Below, piece after piece: positions 1-8,272 of a stretch of DNA of 64,000 bases. Below the pieces are notes generated by a model. That model was not told the origin of the DNA and did no database searches. It was given only the letters and a program-made list of their open reading frames with translations. The number at the start of each line of letters is the position of its first letter. Within the stretch, counting starts at the first letter, position 1. Origin of the DNA: Bacillus methanolicus (GTDB lineage: Bacteria; Bacillota; Bacilli; Bacillales; Cytobacillaceae); the NCBI RefSeq assembly GCF_028888695.1, contig NZ_PNFF01000002.1, positions 434,001-498,000 of the forward strand. Reading direction: 5' to 3'. The translations under genes were made by a program, and so were the position numbers.

Positions 1-11
1 GATTGTGCTGA

Positions 12-1781
12 ATGGAAAAGAATCGTGAAATGCCTGGTAAAGAAAATTGGAAAGCTTTCTGGGGGCTGATCAATAGCGCCAGACCGCCAAAATGGATTTT
101 TGCAGCTGCAATCATTCTTAGTTTAATAGAGACTGGCGCCGGGCTTGTCGTTCCCTGGTTTACTAAGTCGCTTGTCGACCAGATTTCCCGGTCTGCACTT
201 GAAATGTCTGTTATTATTCTGCTTGCTGTATCATTCATTGTACAGACTATATCCTCCGGTTTTTCCTACTATTTCATGACCTATATCGGTGAGTCTGTTG
301 TTGCGTCAATCCGGAAAATGCTCTGGAATCACATTTTATTATTGCCGATTCCATTTTTTGACCAGCATCAATCCGGCGAGACAATGAGCAGAATCACTCA
401 AGATACGAACACAGTAAAAATGCTGATCACCCAGCATTTAATATCTTTTCTGACCGGGTTGATTTCGATCATTGGAGCGATTTCCATCCTGCTCATTATC
501 GACTGGAAAATGACTCTTATCATGATCACCGCTGTTCCGGTTTCGATCTTGCTTCTCTGGCCTCTTGGCCAAAAGATGTACAAAATTTCGAAAGCTACCC
601 AGGATGAAATGGCCAATTTTTCAGCGAATCTTGGAAGAGTGCTTTCGGATATCAGGCTTGTGAAAGCATACCATGCTGAGAAAGCGGAACAGGAAAACGG
701 TGAGAAGGGGATTCGCCATTTATTTCAATTTGGTCTAAAAGAAGCGCGGATTCAGGCAATCATCTCCCCATTTATGACATTTGTGATGATGCTCGTTTTA
801 GTCATCTTAATCGGCTACGGCGGGGTCCGTGTCGCTTCAGGCACTCTTTCAGCAGGTTCTCTTGTCGCGATTATTATCTATATGTTTCAAATTGTTGTTC
901 CTTTTAGCCAGATGGCTGTATTTTTCACCTCATTTCAGAAAGCAATGGGTGCAACGGAGCGAATTCAAAGCATTTTATCTTTAGAGAAGGAACCTGTCGA
1001 AAGCTTGCTGCCGGTTGATAACCCTGCGCAAGACTTATGTTTTCGAAATGTTTCTTTTTCCTATAAAGAGGGTGAGCCTGTTTTAAAAAATGTGACGCTT
1101 ACAATTCCTTCGGGCAAGACAACTGCTTTTGTCGGTCCGAGCGGGAGCGGCAAAACGACTTTGTTTGCGTTGCTGGAGCGTTTTTACACCCCTGAGGAAG
1201 GAGATATATTGCTCGGAGAAACGAATATTGAAAATTTTCACCTACATTCGTGGCGCAGTCAGATTGGATACGTTTCCCAAGAAAGTCCGATTATGTCAGG
1301 GTCCATTCGGGATAATATTTGTTACGGACTGGACCGAGACGTTTCAGACGAGGAAATTGAACGGGTCGCAGAACTCGCAAATGCGGCAGAGTTTATTAAC
1401 AGGCTTCCGGAGGGGTATTCGACTCAAGTTGGAGAACGGGGCATTAAATTATCCGGAGGGCAGCGGCAAAGGATTGCAATTGCCCGTGCTCTTATACGCA
1501 ACCCGAAAATTCTCCTTCTTGATGAAGCAACCTCAAACCTCGACAGCTCATCAGAAGTTCTTGTCCAAAAGGCGCTGCAACGGCTTATGGAGGGAAGGAC
1601 CACGCTTGTCATCGCACACAGACTTTCGACCGTTGTCGATGCGGACCAAATTGCCGTGTTAGAGAACGGAACCATCACCGGAGTCGGACCCCACCATCAA
1701 CTGCTCGAAAACCACCCGCTCTATCGAGAACTTGCCGAACAACAGCTGCAAACTTCGGGGGATGTCGATTCATCACGTTAA
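12..1781 (+). CDS. BmrA-like multidrug ABC exporter (permease-ATPase half transporter)
   Basis: This is a 589-residue half transporter, the same length as Bacillus BmrA. It should work as a membrane homodimer that exports hydrophobic compounds using ATP. Residues ~1-325 form a six-helix exporter domain. The nucleotide-binding domain follows, with Walker A GPSGSGKTT near residue 375, signature LSGGQ near 480, Walker B ILLLDEAT near 500 and the switch histidine in AHRLST near 535. The start is an ATG 11 bases from the window edge, so its ribosome site and any upstream partner are not visible. The exact substrate cannot be inferred. The family call is firm and the BmrA orthology is a guess from length and domain order. 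Confidence 0.92.
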   Translation: MEKNREMPGKENWKAFWGLINSARPPKWIFAAAIILSLIETGAGLVVPWFTKSLVDQISRSALEMSVIILLAVSFIVQTISSGFSYYFMTYIGESVVASIRKMLWNHILLLPIPFFDQHQSGETMSRITQDTNTVKMLITQHLISFLTGLISIIGAISILLIIDWKMTLIMITAVPVSILLLWPLGQKMYKISKATQDEMANFSANLGRVLSDIRLVKAYHAEKAEQENGEKGIRHLFQFGLKEARIQAIISPFMTFVMMLVLVILIGYGGVRVASGTLSAGSLVAIIIYMFQIVVPFSQMAVFFTSFQKAMGATERIQSILSLEKEPVESLLPVDNPAQDLCFRNVSFSYKEGEPVLKNVTLTIPSGKTTAFVGPSGSGKTTLFALLERFYTPEEGDILLGETNIENFHLHSWRSQIGYVSQESPIMSGSIRDNICYGLDRDVSDEEIERVAELANAAEFINRLPEGYSTQVGERGIKLSGGQRQRIAIARALIRNPKILLLDEATSNLDSSSEVLVQKALQRLMEGRTTLVIAHRLSTVVDADQIAVLENGTITGVGPHHQLLENHPLYRELAEQQLQTSGDVDSSR

Positions 1782-1787
1782 TGCGTT

Positions 1788-1873
1788 AAACTATTGAGGA
1801 TCAGTCCTGCACCGAATTAATGCGTTAATGCTTTAATTTGATGAGGGCCAGACCCCTATAAGTGGTCTGGCCC
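1788..1873. repeat. R40 dispersed repeat copy with a GGGCCAGACC hairpin
   Basis: A copy of a short repeat that recurs in this window (label R40 used here). It has TTAATGCGTTAATGCTTTAA followed by a perfect 10-bp inverted repeat, GGGCCAGACC (1845-1854) and GGTCTGGCCC (1864-1873). The hairpin lies just after the ABC exporter and before the 3' end of the convergent coat-like gene, so it may also end transcription, although the T-run is short. Confidence 0.7.
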
Positions 1874-1902
1874 TTTGACAGGTACTTTTCTTCTTTTCTC
1901 TT

Positions 1903-2709
1903 CTAAAAACATTGGAACGAACGGATTCTTTGCAAGTCTGTTCCGTAGTATTCCCATCTGTTTCCTCTCCAGCGAAAACCTGATACAGATGTTCTGCCGA
2001 CATAGGTTGGATAAAACCAGAAGCTGCGGCCGTTTTCTAACCAAATATAAGTATATCGGTATAAACAGCCCCTTATCGCTCCTGGGTCGACCGCCTGAAG
2101 GGAAACAGTCTGCTGTGGTGTAAACGAAGGCGGAGGCGATGTCGGCGCTCCTCCTGTTTGCTGGCCTCCTGGGAATGGAGATCCTCCTGTTTGCTGGCCG
2201 CCCGGGGATGGAGATCCTCCAAATTCATCGGAAGGATTTCCGGGGGCGCCGAACGGCGGGGATGTCGGATATCCCTGCTGACTTCCCTGGTACGGTGAAC
2301 TTCCGATATCGCCGGAAGGAGATCCGGGAGTACCGAACGGCGGGAACGTCGGATATCCTTGCTGGCCCCCGGGGTACGGATAACTTCCGATATCGCCGGA
2401 AGGAGATCCGGGAGTGCCAAACGGCGGGGATGTCGGATATCCTTGCTGGCCTCCGGGGTACGGATAACTTCCGATATCGCCGGAAGGAGATCCGGGAGTG
2501 CCAAACGGCGGGGATGTCGGATATCCTTGCTGGCCTCCGGGGTACGGATAACTTCTGAAATCACCGGAAGGATATACGGCACTACCGAAAGGAGGGACTG
2601 ATGAATACCCTTGATGACCGCCGGACACTGGCAGAATATTAAATTGGCGAAACCCGTCTTGAGGTGAGAAATTTGGGAAAACTGTCGGGAAATACGGATA
2701 AAAATTCAA
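1903..2709 (-). CDS. Spore-coat-like Gly/Pro/Tyr-rich repeat protein
   Basis: A 268-residue protein with a TTG start preceded by AAAGGGGA at a seven-base spacing. The middle holds about five copies of a 28-residue unit (84 bp) with the pattern GQQGYPTSPPFGTPGSPSGD then IGSYPYPG. The last ~65 residues are a non-repetitive, aromatic- and Arg-rich domain (WLENGRSFWFYPTYVGR, RWRGNRWEYYG) of the sort found alone in small Bacillus proteins. A sigma-K-like promoter lies directly upstream, which fits a late mother-cell coat or crust protein. The coat role is an inference from composition and promoter. The near-identical units should make this gene length-variable between strains. Confidence 0.7.
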   Translation of the reverse strand: MNFYPYFPTVFPNFSPQDGFRQFNILPVSGGHQGYSSVPPFGSAVYPSGDFRSYPYPGGQQGYPTSPPFGTPGSPSGDIGSYPYPGGQQGYPTSPPFGTPGSPSGDIGSYPYPGGQQGYPTFPPFGTPGSPSGDIGSSPYQGSQQGYPTSPPFGAPGNPSDEFGGSPSPGGQQTGGSPFPGGQQTGGAPTSPPPSFTPQQTVSLQAVDPGAIRGCLYRYTYIWLENGRSFWFYPTYVGRTSVSGFRWRGNRWEYYGTDLQRIRSFQCF

Positions 2710-2740
2710 TTTTTAATCCCCTTTCAAATGTCTTACTTTG

Positions 2741-2767
2741 TAATGTATGCAAAACGCCTATTATGGT
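2741..2767 (-). promoter_or_regulatory. Sigma-K-like promoter of the coat-like gene
   Basis: Reading the minus strand, AC is followed after 16 bases by CATACATTA, matching the sigma-K pattern AC-N16/17-CATANNNTA. The predicted start of transcription is about 24 bases upstream of the coding start, with the ribosome site in between. Confidence 0.55.
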
Positions 2768-2777
2768 GAAAAAAGAA

Positions 2778-3878
2778 TTAAACCGTAATTTCTGCCAGTC
2801 TCTTAAACTCATTTGTGATGTTGTCCGTGAGCCGGTCAACAACCGAAAAATTCATAGCTTGAACATATATTTTCTCAAGCTCATCATGTAAAGACTTTGC
2901 CAATTTTAAATACGAAGTGGCCTCTTTCATTTTGAACCTGTACTGCTTTGACAGCATTTCAATTTTGTCGGCAAATATTTCATCGGTATTTGGTTCAATA
3001 ATGCTTTTATACATATCGATAATCTCGTCACCTTCCCTGCTTGGGAAGTATTCATGTGGAGCAGTGCTGTCAAAAATGCAAATGCCAAGCTCCCGGATAA
3101 TGACCATATCAAGACTGTTCGGATCAAATCCACAATGATACACTTCCGCATCAAAACCGGTTTCTTCTGCTTTCGCAGCTATTTTTTTCAAAAGTGTTGA
3201 TTTCCCTGAGCCGGGCCGGCCTTTAATAAAATACCTTTTCGGAACATCTTCGGTTAAATTTTGAACAAAATTAACCGCTCCTTTCGGCGTCGCGGCCCCG
3301 AGGAAACGATGCTTTACGATTGATTTCTTATTAAGAATAATGTTTCCAAAGAAATCTTCTAGAAGGGTACTGGTCAGTTTGTTTGCTTTTTCAAAATCCA
3401 TATTCTCGATATAAATTTTTTCCCATTCATCGTGAATTTTTAATGCCTCTTTAAATACGGCATATGCTGATTTAAACGCCTTGCTGATGTCATTTGTAAG
3501 TTTCTTGATTTCCTCTTTTTGGCCGGAAAGAACATCTGCATCCCATGCTTCCCCTAAATTAATATAATTCTCGATCGCTCCCGGCACTTTCGGCTCAATC
3601 ACATGTGGAGCCGTTCCGTCAACGATCCCTGCTTTTAACGCCGGAATGATCACACCATCAATGGAATCATTATCAGAAGAACAATGAATGTATTCAATTG
3701 TAAATCCTTTTTGAAGCCATTCTTCGCCCACTTTTTTCATTAGCGTCGATTTACCGGTTCCCGGTCCGCCTTTTAAAATAAACAAACGATTTAAATTTTG
3801 CAGATTTGATTCGAATAAGCTGTGAAAACCACGGGCTGTATTTCCGCCGGCATAGTAATTCAAGACTTTCCCCGCCAC
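2778..3878 (-). CDS. Tandem P-loop ATPase, probably sporulation-linked
   Basis: This ~366-residue protein is two homologous halves, each with a Walker A motif (GGPGTGKST in the first, GRPGSGKST in the second) and a shared following pattern (YHCSSDNDSIDGVIIPAL versus YHCGFDPNSLDMVIIREL), each half ending in a helical stretch. It matches a Bacillus family of duplicated NTPases of unknown function. An ATG at 3920 gives a longer frame, but it sits at the predicted transcription start. GTG 3878 (MAGKVLNYYAGG) has GAGGGAG upstream and starts where relatives usually begin, so it was preferred. A sigma-K-like promoter upstream suggests mother-cell expression. Function is unknown. Confidence 0.75.
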   Translation of the reverse strand: MAGKVLNYYAGGNTARGFHSLFESNLQNLNRLFILKGGPGTGKSTLMKKVGEEWLQKGFTIEYIHCSSDNDSIDGVIIPALKAGIVDGTAPHVIEPKVPGAIENYINLGEAWDADVLSGQKEEIKKLTNDISKAFKSAYAVFKEALKIHDEWEKIYIENMDFEKANKLTSTLLEDFFGNIILNKKSIVKHRFLGAATPKGAVNFVQNLTEDVPKRYFIKGRPGSGKSTLLKKIAAKAEETGFDAEVYHCGFDPNSLDMVIIRELGICIFDSTAPHEYFPSREGDEIIDMYKSIIEPNTDEIFADKIEMLSKQYRFKMKEATSYLKLAKSLHDELEKIYVQAMNFSVVDRLTDNITNEFKRLAEITV

Positions 3879-3924
3879 TATCAACACTCCCTCTTTTCGT
3901 TTCCTGGACTTAACTTTCATCCAT

Positions 3925-3952
3925 TAAAATATGCATAGGTTTACAATTAGGT
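3925..3952 (-). promoter_or_regulatory. Sigma-K-like promoter of the P-loop ATPase
   Basis: On the minus strand AC is followed after 17 bases by CATATTTTA, which fits AC-N16/17-CATANNNTA. It lies about 45 bases upstream of the preferred GTG start. It is the second such promoter in adjacent co-directional genes. Confidence 0.5.
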
Positions 3953-3987
3953 GAATGCCTATGCGATCATTCGTTTTACAAAAATGA

Positions 3988-4033
3988 AAAAGACTGATAT
4001 TGGGTTTTAACCCTGTAATATCAGTCTTTTTCT
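3988..4033. terminator. Bidirectional rho-independent terminator
   Basis: Inverted arms AAAAGACTGATATT and AATATCAGTCTTTT enclose a short loop and carry T-runs on both strands. It lies downstream (minus strand) of the broken Fic cassette and upstream of the sigma-K-like promoter. Confidence 0.85.
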
Positions 4034-4051
4034 TTTAAAGCATTATATGTC

Positions 4052-4191
4052 TTAATTTAAGTAAACATCAGGTGTTTCATTTTGAATACATTTGAAAATT
4101 AATTTCTCAAGATTCTCAAGATTTAAATCTTTTAGAGAGCTTTAATAGAGCTTAAAACATTGGTTCCAGGATATACATATGGATCACTCAT
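4052..4191 (-). pseudogene. Remnant of a Fic-family toxin gene
   Basis: The ATG at 4191 overlaps the end of the antitoxin gene by eight bases, the usual layout for Fic toxins. The frame begins MSDPYVYPGTNVL, which resembles the N-terminus of bacterial Fic proteins, then stops at a TAA (4132-4134) after 19 codons. A second short stretch in a shifted frame continues to 4052 and contains a 9-bp tandem duplication (AATCTTGAG twice). The catalytic HPFx[D/E]GNGR motif is absent, so no active AMP-transferase can be made. Confidence 0.65.
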
Positions 4192-4381
4192 ACGATAGTT
4201 CTAGAACCTTTCTTAGAAATTCCTCTTCAGAAATCAAACCCAATGTTTTTGATTTTATTATCTCCTCTTCTTTATCTCGTAAATAAAATCCTTCAATTGC
4301 CAATGTTGCTTTTACCTGTTTCATTCCTTCATTCATATCAAAAACAGGACTTTCTGACAAAGGAGTTAAACCTCCCCTCAT
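4184..4381 (-). CDS. VbhA-type antitoxin of a Fic toxin
   Basis: A 65-residue protein that ends in an antitoxin VbhA-like segment. TLAIEG fits the (S/T)xxxE(G/N) motif whose glutamate blocks ATP in the Fic active site, and the following GLISEEEFLRKVLEL resembles the end of this domain. Its ATG overlaps the TGA of the preceding small ORF (ATGA), and its 3' end overlaps the Fic remnant. With the toxin destroyed, this antitoxin is an orphan or is kept for another Fic protein elsewhere. Confidence 0.6.
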   Translation of the reverse strand: MRGGLTPLSESPVFDMNEGMKQVKATLAIEGFYLRDKEEEIIKSKTLGLISEEEFLRKVLELSYE

Positions 4382-4509
4382 AAAATGACTTGTAATTCTA
4401 TTTCTTTTCTAAATGCACGAGAGAACGTTCTATTTTTAAATTTGCCTTTTTTTACCCTAGATGGAACAGACGATTTAGCAAATTTTATTCCTTGTCCATA
4501 TAATGACAT
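4378..4509 (-). CDS. 43-residue basic protein at the head of the Fic cassette
   Basis: A short ORF (MSLYGQGIKFAK..., ending ELQVIL) with a GGGAG ribosome site eight bases ahead of its ATG and translational coupling (ATGA) to the VbhA-like antitoxin. It has many Lys and Arg residues. It could be a leader that drives antitoxin synthesis or a small DNA-binding regulator. The family was not recognised. Confidence 0.5.
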   Translation of the reverse strand: MSLYGQGIKFAKSSVPSRVKKGKFKNRTFSRAFRKEIELQVIL

Positions 4510-4706
4510 AAAAAACACTCCCATTAATTATTGCAAGTCAATAAAAAGAAGTCAGTCGTATATTGTAACTTTTATTATATCATTTATCGCAATATATTTC
4601 AGAAATTGACATTTGTTTTCGTTTTTTGTATTAACAGCACTCAATTTGTTCTGATATATAGATTATAGTAGAAAAAGCCAACACCTTTTACAGGTATGAG
4701 CTAAAT

Positions 4707-5183
4707 TTATTTTTTTAAATTAGCCAATGTCCCTTCAGTCACTGATAAAAGATCTTCAACAGCTAGTTCCATTTGCACACCGATTTTCCCGGCGCTGACA
4801 ACAATGGTTTCCCATTCAGAGGCTGATATTTCAAGGAATGTTTTGTACTGCTTCTTCATGCCGATAGGTGAACAGCCGCCTCTGATATAACCTGTTAATT
4901 TTTGAATATCTTTTACAGGAACAAGGTCCACTTTCTTTTCCCCGGCGGCTTTAGCTGCTTTTTTCAAATCCAGTTCTTCGGCTACAGGGATAATGAATAC
5001 ATATACTTCCTTGCTTGTTCCTTGCGCTACCAGCGTTTTAAAAACTTGCCGCGGGTCTTTATTAATTTTTTCCGCGACGGAAACCCCGTCAATTTTTCCA
5101 TCCTTATTGTCGTATGCAGTAGTTTGGTAATCGATTTTCTTAGCGTCAAGAATTCGCATCGCGTTCGTTTTTGTCTGTGCCAT
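4707..5183 (-). CDS. ybaK: YbaK/EbsC-type aminoacyl-tRNA deacylase
   Basis: A 158-residue protein, the usual YbaK length, starting MAQTKTNAMRILDAKKIDY. YbaK removes cysteine wrongly loaded onto tRNA-Pro. Family features are the VAEKINKDPRQVFKTLV stretch, a Lys in KTLV that is the catalytic position in this family, and the GYIRGGCSPIGMKK segment. The gene stands alone with an AGGGAGC ribosome site. The call is based on whole-length similarity. Confidence 0.9.
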   Translation of the reverse strand: MAQTKTNAMRILDAKKIDYQTTAYDNKDGKIDGVSVAEKINKDPRQVFKTLVAQGTSKEVYVFIIPVAEELDLKKAAKAAGEKKVDLVPVKDIQKLTGYIRGGCSPIGMKKQYKTFLEISASEWETIVVSAGKIGVQMELAVEDLLSVTEGTLANLKK

Positions 5184-5252
5184 TCTTTCGTTGCTCCCTT
5201 GCTTGTTATCTTTTATTTATTTTAGCACTTGAATGAACGATTTCAAAAAGAA

Positions 5253-5327
5253 GGGTCTAGCCCCTACAATACTTTAAAGCGTTAATGTGGTGAGGGTCTG
5301 GCCCGCTATGCTTTAAAGCAATAAAGC
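5253..5327. repeat. R40 dispersed repeat, two units
   Basis: GGGTCTAGCCCC at 5253 and GGGTCTGGCCC at 5294 lie 41 bases apart, each followed by CTTTAAAGC; the first is followed by GTTAATG. It fills the space between ybaK and the yhfW-like gene. Confidence 0.7.
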
Positions 5328-5452
5328 ACGATGTTGAATGAATAACTTTCTTAGGTAAGGGAAATAATGGTAATAGAGTGGGGAATTTGTGCATTTTGGC
5401 CTTATTGCGAGGAGGAAGATACAGGAATGCTGATTTTTGAGGAGGTAGAAGA

Positions 5453-6994
5453 ATGGCTGAAAACTATGATGTTAGCAAAAGAATGCCTCAGTTTCCCGAA
5501 CCGTATTGGAGGAAATCTGCCAATTTTCCGTCATTTGAAAAACTGAACAGTGACAGAGAAGCAGATGTGGTCATTGTCGGAGGCGGAATTACCGGGATCA
5601 CTGCCGCTTATTTGCTTGTAAAAGAGGGGCTTCAAGTTGCCCTTATAGAAGCCGGGAATATTTTAAACGGAACGACCGGCCATACAACTGCTAAAATTAC
5701 TGCCCAGCACGGCTTGATTTATGGTGAATTGATCAGCCACTTCGGGGAAGAGAAAGCGAAGCTTTACTATCAAGCAAGCATGGATGCACTGACATTTATA
5801 AAGAATACAGTAAAAGATCAGCAAATTGATTGTGATTTAAACGAAGAGGATGCCTATATTTATACAAACTCGAGTAACTACACGCAAAAAATCATCAATG
5901 AATTCAAAGCTTATGAAAAATTGGGGATTGACGGCGAATTCCTATCTGAAATTCCCATTCCGGTAAAAATGAAGGCTGCAATTGTCATGAAAAAACAAGC
6001 ACAATTCCATCCTTTAAAATATTTATCGAGATTTGTCGAATATCTATCTCAAAACAACTGCAGCATATACGAAAATACAACAGCCGTTAATATCGAGAAA
6101 GGCGAACAGCCCGTTGTCATAACAAGAGATGGCCATAAGATCACTTGCCGGAATGTCATCATCGCTTCCCATTTCCCATTCTTTGAAAAAACCGGCGGAT
6201 ATTTTGCGAGGATGTATGCAGAACGCTCGTATGTTCTCGGGGTAAAAACAGAGAAAGCATATCCAGGCGGAATGTATATTAATGCTGAACAGCCGACCCG
6301 CTCTATCCGTTATGCAGATTTAGACGGGGAAAAACTCATCTTATTCGGCGGCGAAGGCCATAAAACCGGACATGCCATTAATACCATTAAACATTATGAA
6401 GCTCTTGAAGCATTTGCCGAAGAAACATTCGGCATAAAGGAAATCGCGTACAGATGGTCTGCACAGGATCTAACTACATTGGACAAAGTTCCATATATCG
6501 GACCGATTACATCAAACAATCCAAATATTTATGTCGCAACCGGTTACCGGAAATGGGGAATGACAAACGGAACGGCAGCTGCCATGTTGATTACAGATCT
6601 CATTTTGAAAAAAGAAAACCGTTATGAAGAATTGTTTACACCTTCCAGATTTAATGCTGATCCAAGCTTAAAGAAACTTATATCGCAAAATGTACAGGTT
6701 GCAAAAGATCTCATTGAAGGAAAGCTTGAACTCCCTGCAAAACACCCCGATGATTTAGGTGCTGACGAGGGAGCGGCTGTGACTGTCAATGGCAAAAGAG
6801 CCGGAGCTTACAAAGACGAAGACGGCAAGCTGTATGTTGTAGATACAACATGTACGCACATGGGCTGCGAATTAGAATGGAATAATGGGGAACGAACATG
6901 GGACTGCCCGTGCCACGGCTCGCGTTTTACTTATAAAGGAGAAATAGTCGAAGGCCCTGCGGAAGTTCCTTTAAAACAAATCGAAAATCAATAG
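5453..6994 (+). CDS. yhfW: FAD oxidoreductase with C-terminal Rieske iron-sulfur domain (YhfW-like)
   Basis: 513 residues. The N-terminus has a Rossmann FAD motif (VVIVGGGITGITAAYLL, residues ~40-56) and a DAO-type oxidase fold. The C-terminus (~425-513) carries a Rieske [2Fe-2S] site, CTHMGC and CPCHGS. The order and length match Bacillus YhfW. It should pass electrons between a flavin substrate and the iron-sulfur centre in the cytoplasm, but the substrate is unknown. GAGGAGG precedes the ATG, and a terminator follows. Confidence 0.88.
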   Translation: MAENYDVSKRMPQFPEPYWRKSANFPSFEKLNSDREADVVIVGGGITGITAAYLLVKEGLQVALIEAGNILNGTTGHTTAKITAQHGLIYGELISHFGEEKAKLYYQASMDALTFIKNTVKDQQIDCDLNEEDAYIYTNSSNYTQKIINEFKAYEKLGIDGEFLSEIPIPVKMKAAIVMKKQAQFHPLKYLSRFVEYLSQNNCSIYENTTAVNIEKGEQPVVITRDGHKITCRNVIIASHFPFFEKTGGYFARMYAERSYVLGVKTEKAYPGGMYINAEQPTRSIRYADLDGEKLILFGGEGHKTGHAINTIKHYEALEAFAEETFGIKEIAYRWSAQDLTTLDKVPYIGPITSNNPNIYVATGYRKWGMTNGTAAAMLITDLILKKENRYEELFTPSRFNADPSLKKLISQNVQVAKDLIEGKLELPAKHPDDLGADEGAAVTVNGKRAGAYKDEDGKLYVVDTTCTHMGCELEWNNGERTWDCPCHGSRFTYKGEIVEGPAEVPLKQIENQ

Positions 6995-7023
6995 CATTGA
7001 TAATGACACGCGTAGTAGATTAA

Positions 7024-7055
7024 AAAAGTGCAGAGATCGACCCCTCTGCACTTTT
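7024..7055 (+). terminator. Rho-independent terminator after yhfW
   Basis: Perfect 12-bp arms AAAAGTGCAGAG and CTCTGCACTTTT around an 8-base loop; the last arm supplies the T-run. Confidence 0.85.
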
Positions 7056-7059
7056 ACAC

Positions 7060-7140
7060 TTTAAAGCAGCGCGGGTCTGGCCCTCAATACATTAACGCTT
7101 TAAAGCAGCGCGGGCCTGGCCCGCACTCCATTAACGTTTT
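7060..7140. repeat. R40 dispersed repeat, two units
   Basis: TTTAAAGCAGCGC followed by GGGTCTGGCCC (7073-7083), then CATTAACGCTTTAAAGC and a second core GGGCCTGGCCC (7112-7122) 39 bases on, then CATTAACG. It sits between two convergent genes. Confidence 0.75.
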
Positions 7141-7146
7141 AAAGTG

Positions 7147-8049
7147 TTAGTGTGTTGTTTTTAATAAACTTTTATGGATCCATATGGCTGCCTGAGAACC
7201 TTCTCCCATGGCAAGGGTGACAAGCTCTGAATGAGCAACAACATCTCCAGCCGCCCAAACATTTTGGATATTCGTCATTTTCGTTCTTGGATTGACAAGT
7301 ATATGGTTGTTTTCGAGGACTTCCACCCCAAGTTGTCTTGCAAGATCGGAGCGGACCTCATTGCCTCCAAAAGCGAGAAAAGCTCGGCTGCTCATGACAT
7401 TATTCCCGTCTGCAAGCACGACTCCCAGAAAATTCTCCCCATCTGCCATCACTTCTTTAATAGGAACACTCATATACTCAATATTTTTTGCTTTTAGCTT
7501 TTCTAAAATCTCTTCATCCACTTCGGCTTGTTCATGATTAATATAAATAATTTCCTTTGTCCAATACTTAAGCGTCATTGCCATATTAGCGCCCGTATTT
7601 CCCGAACCCAATACAATTGTTCGTCTATTTTTGACCTCATAGCCATCACAGTCCGGACAAACAAACACACTTACCCCAAGACATGGGAAAAGCGGAGGGA
7701 AGTTTGGAATTCGGTCTTTCACTCCTGTTGTAATCAAAAGCCTTTTTCCGGTGTATTTTCTTCCATCCTTGCCGGTCAAAACAAAATTCCCTTCAATTAA
7801 TTCAGCTTTTTCAATTTTATCATCAGCAAAATGCACTCCAAAGTTTTCGGCCTGTTTTTTGCCAATCTCCCTTAGCTTCGGGCCGCTAATACGGTCCGGC
7901 CAACCTAATATATTGTTATAGCCCTTGCATAAGTTGGAGCGGCCGTCGCCGGAGTCAATGACAAGCACATTGTGATCATATCTTCCAAGCTGGATAGAGC
8001 TTTGCAGACCGGCAATTCCCCCGCCGATGATTAAACAATCGTAAATCAT
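7147..8049 (-). CDS. Thioredoxin-reductase-like NAD(P)H/FAD oxidoreductase
   Basis: A 300-residue two-domain flavoprotein. It begins with the FAD motif GGGIAGLQS (residues ~8-16), has a redox pair CPDC (VCPDCDGYE, ~130), an NADPH motif GSGNTGANMAM (~148) and the closing GDV FAD motif AAGDVV. This is the thioredoxin reductase architecture, but the protein differs enough that the partner could be another thiol protein. GGAAAGG precedes the ATG. It converges with yhfW across the R40 repeat. Confidence 0.85.
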   Translation of the reverse strand: MIYDCLIIGGGIAGLQSSIQLGRYDHNVLVIDSGDGRSNLCKGYNNILGWPDRISGPKLREIGKKQAENFGVHFADDKIEKAELIEGNFVLTGKDGRKYTGKRLLITTGVKDRIPNFPPLFPCLGVSVFVCPDCDGYEVKNRRTIVLGSGNTGANMAMTLKYWTKEIIYINHEQAEVDEEILEKLKAKNIEYMSVPIKEVMADGENFLGVVLADGNNVMSSRAFLAFGGNEVRSDLARQLGVEVLENNHILVNPRTKMTNIQNVWAAGDVVAHSELVTLAMGEGSQAAIWIHKSLLKTTH

Positions 8050-8221
8050 ATGTACCTTTCCTCTCCTATCATGAAATGATTCTCCTTACTATCGTGTCCT
8101 CTTTTCCGGCCTGCAACACATCAAAAAAAACACCTATTTCTCCCGGGCCTCCGGCTCGAAGCATTCCATTTGAAGCCTGATTAAGAAAAAATTCAATTCA
8201 AATTTATAATGGTTCCTTAAA

Positions 8222-8257
8222 AAATAAAAAAACCAAAGACCATTGTTGGATCTTTGG
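8222..8257 (-). terminator. Terminator of the ParM-like operon
   Basis: Minus-strand stem CCAAAGATCC/GGTCTTTGG with a 6-base loop, followed on that strand by a T-rich run (8222-8232). Confidence 0.8.
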
Positions 8258-8272
8258 CTTAAAGATGTACTT

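Noticed and set aside
1129-1662. 177-residue ORF within the ABC exporter
   Set aside because: Shadow frame over the conserved ATPase motifs.
2073-2601. Several ORFs overlapping the coat-like gene
   Set aside because: Other-frame readings of the 84-bp coding repeats; the frame with the TTG start, ribosome site and sigma-K-like promoter is the real one.
4385-4609. 74-residue plus-strand ORF
   Set aside because: Antisense to the 43-residue ORF of the Fic cassette, which has a proper ribosome site and coupling.
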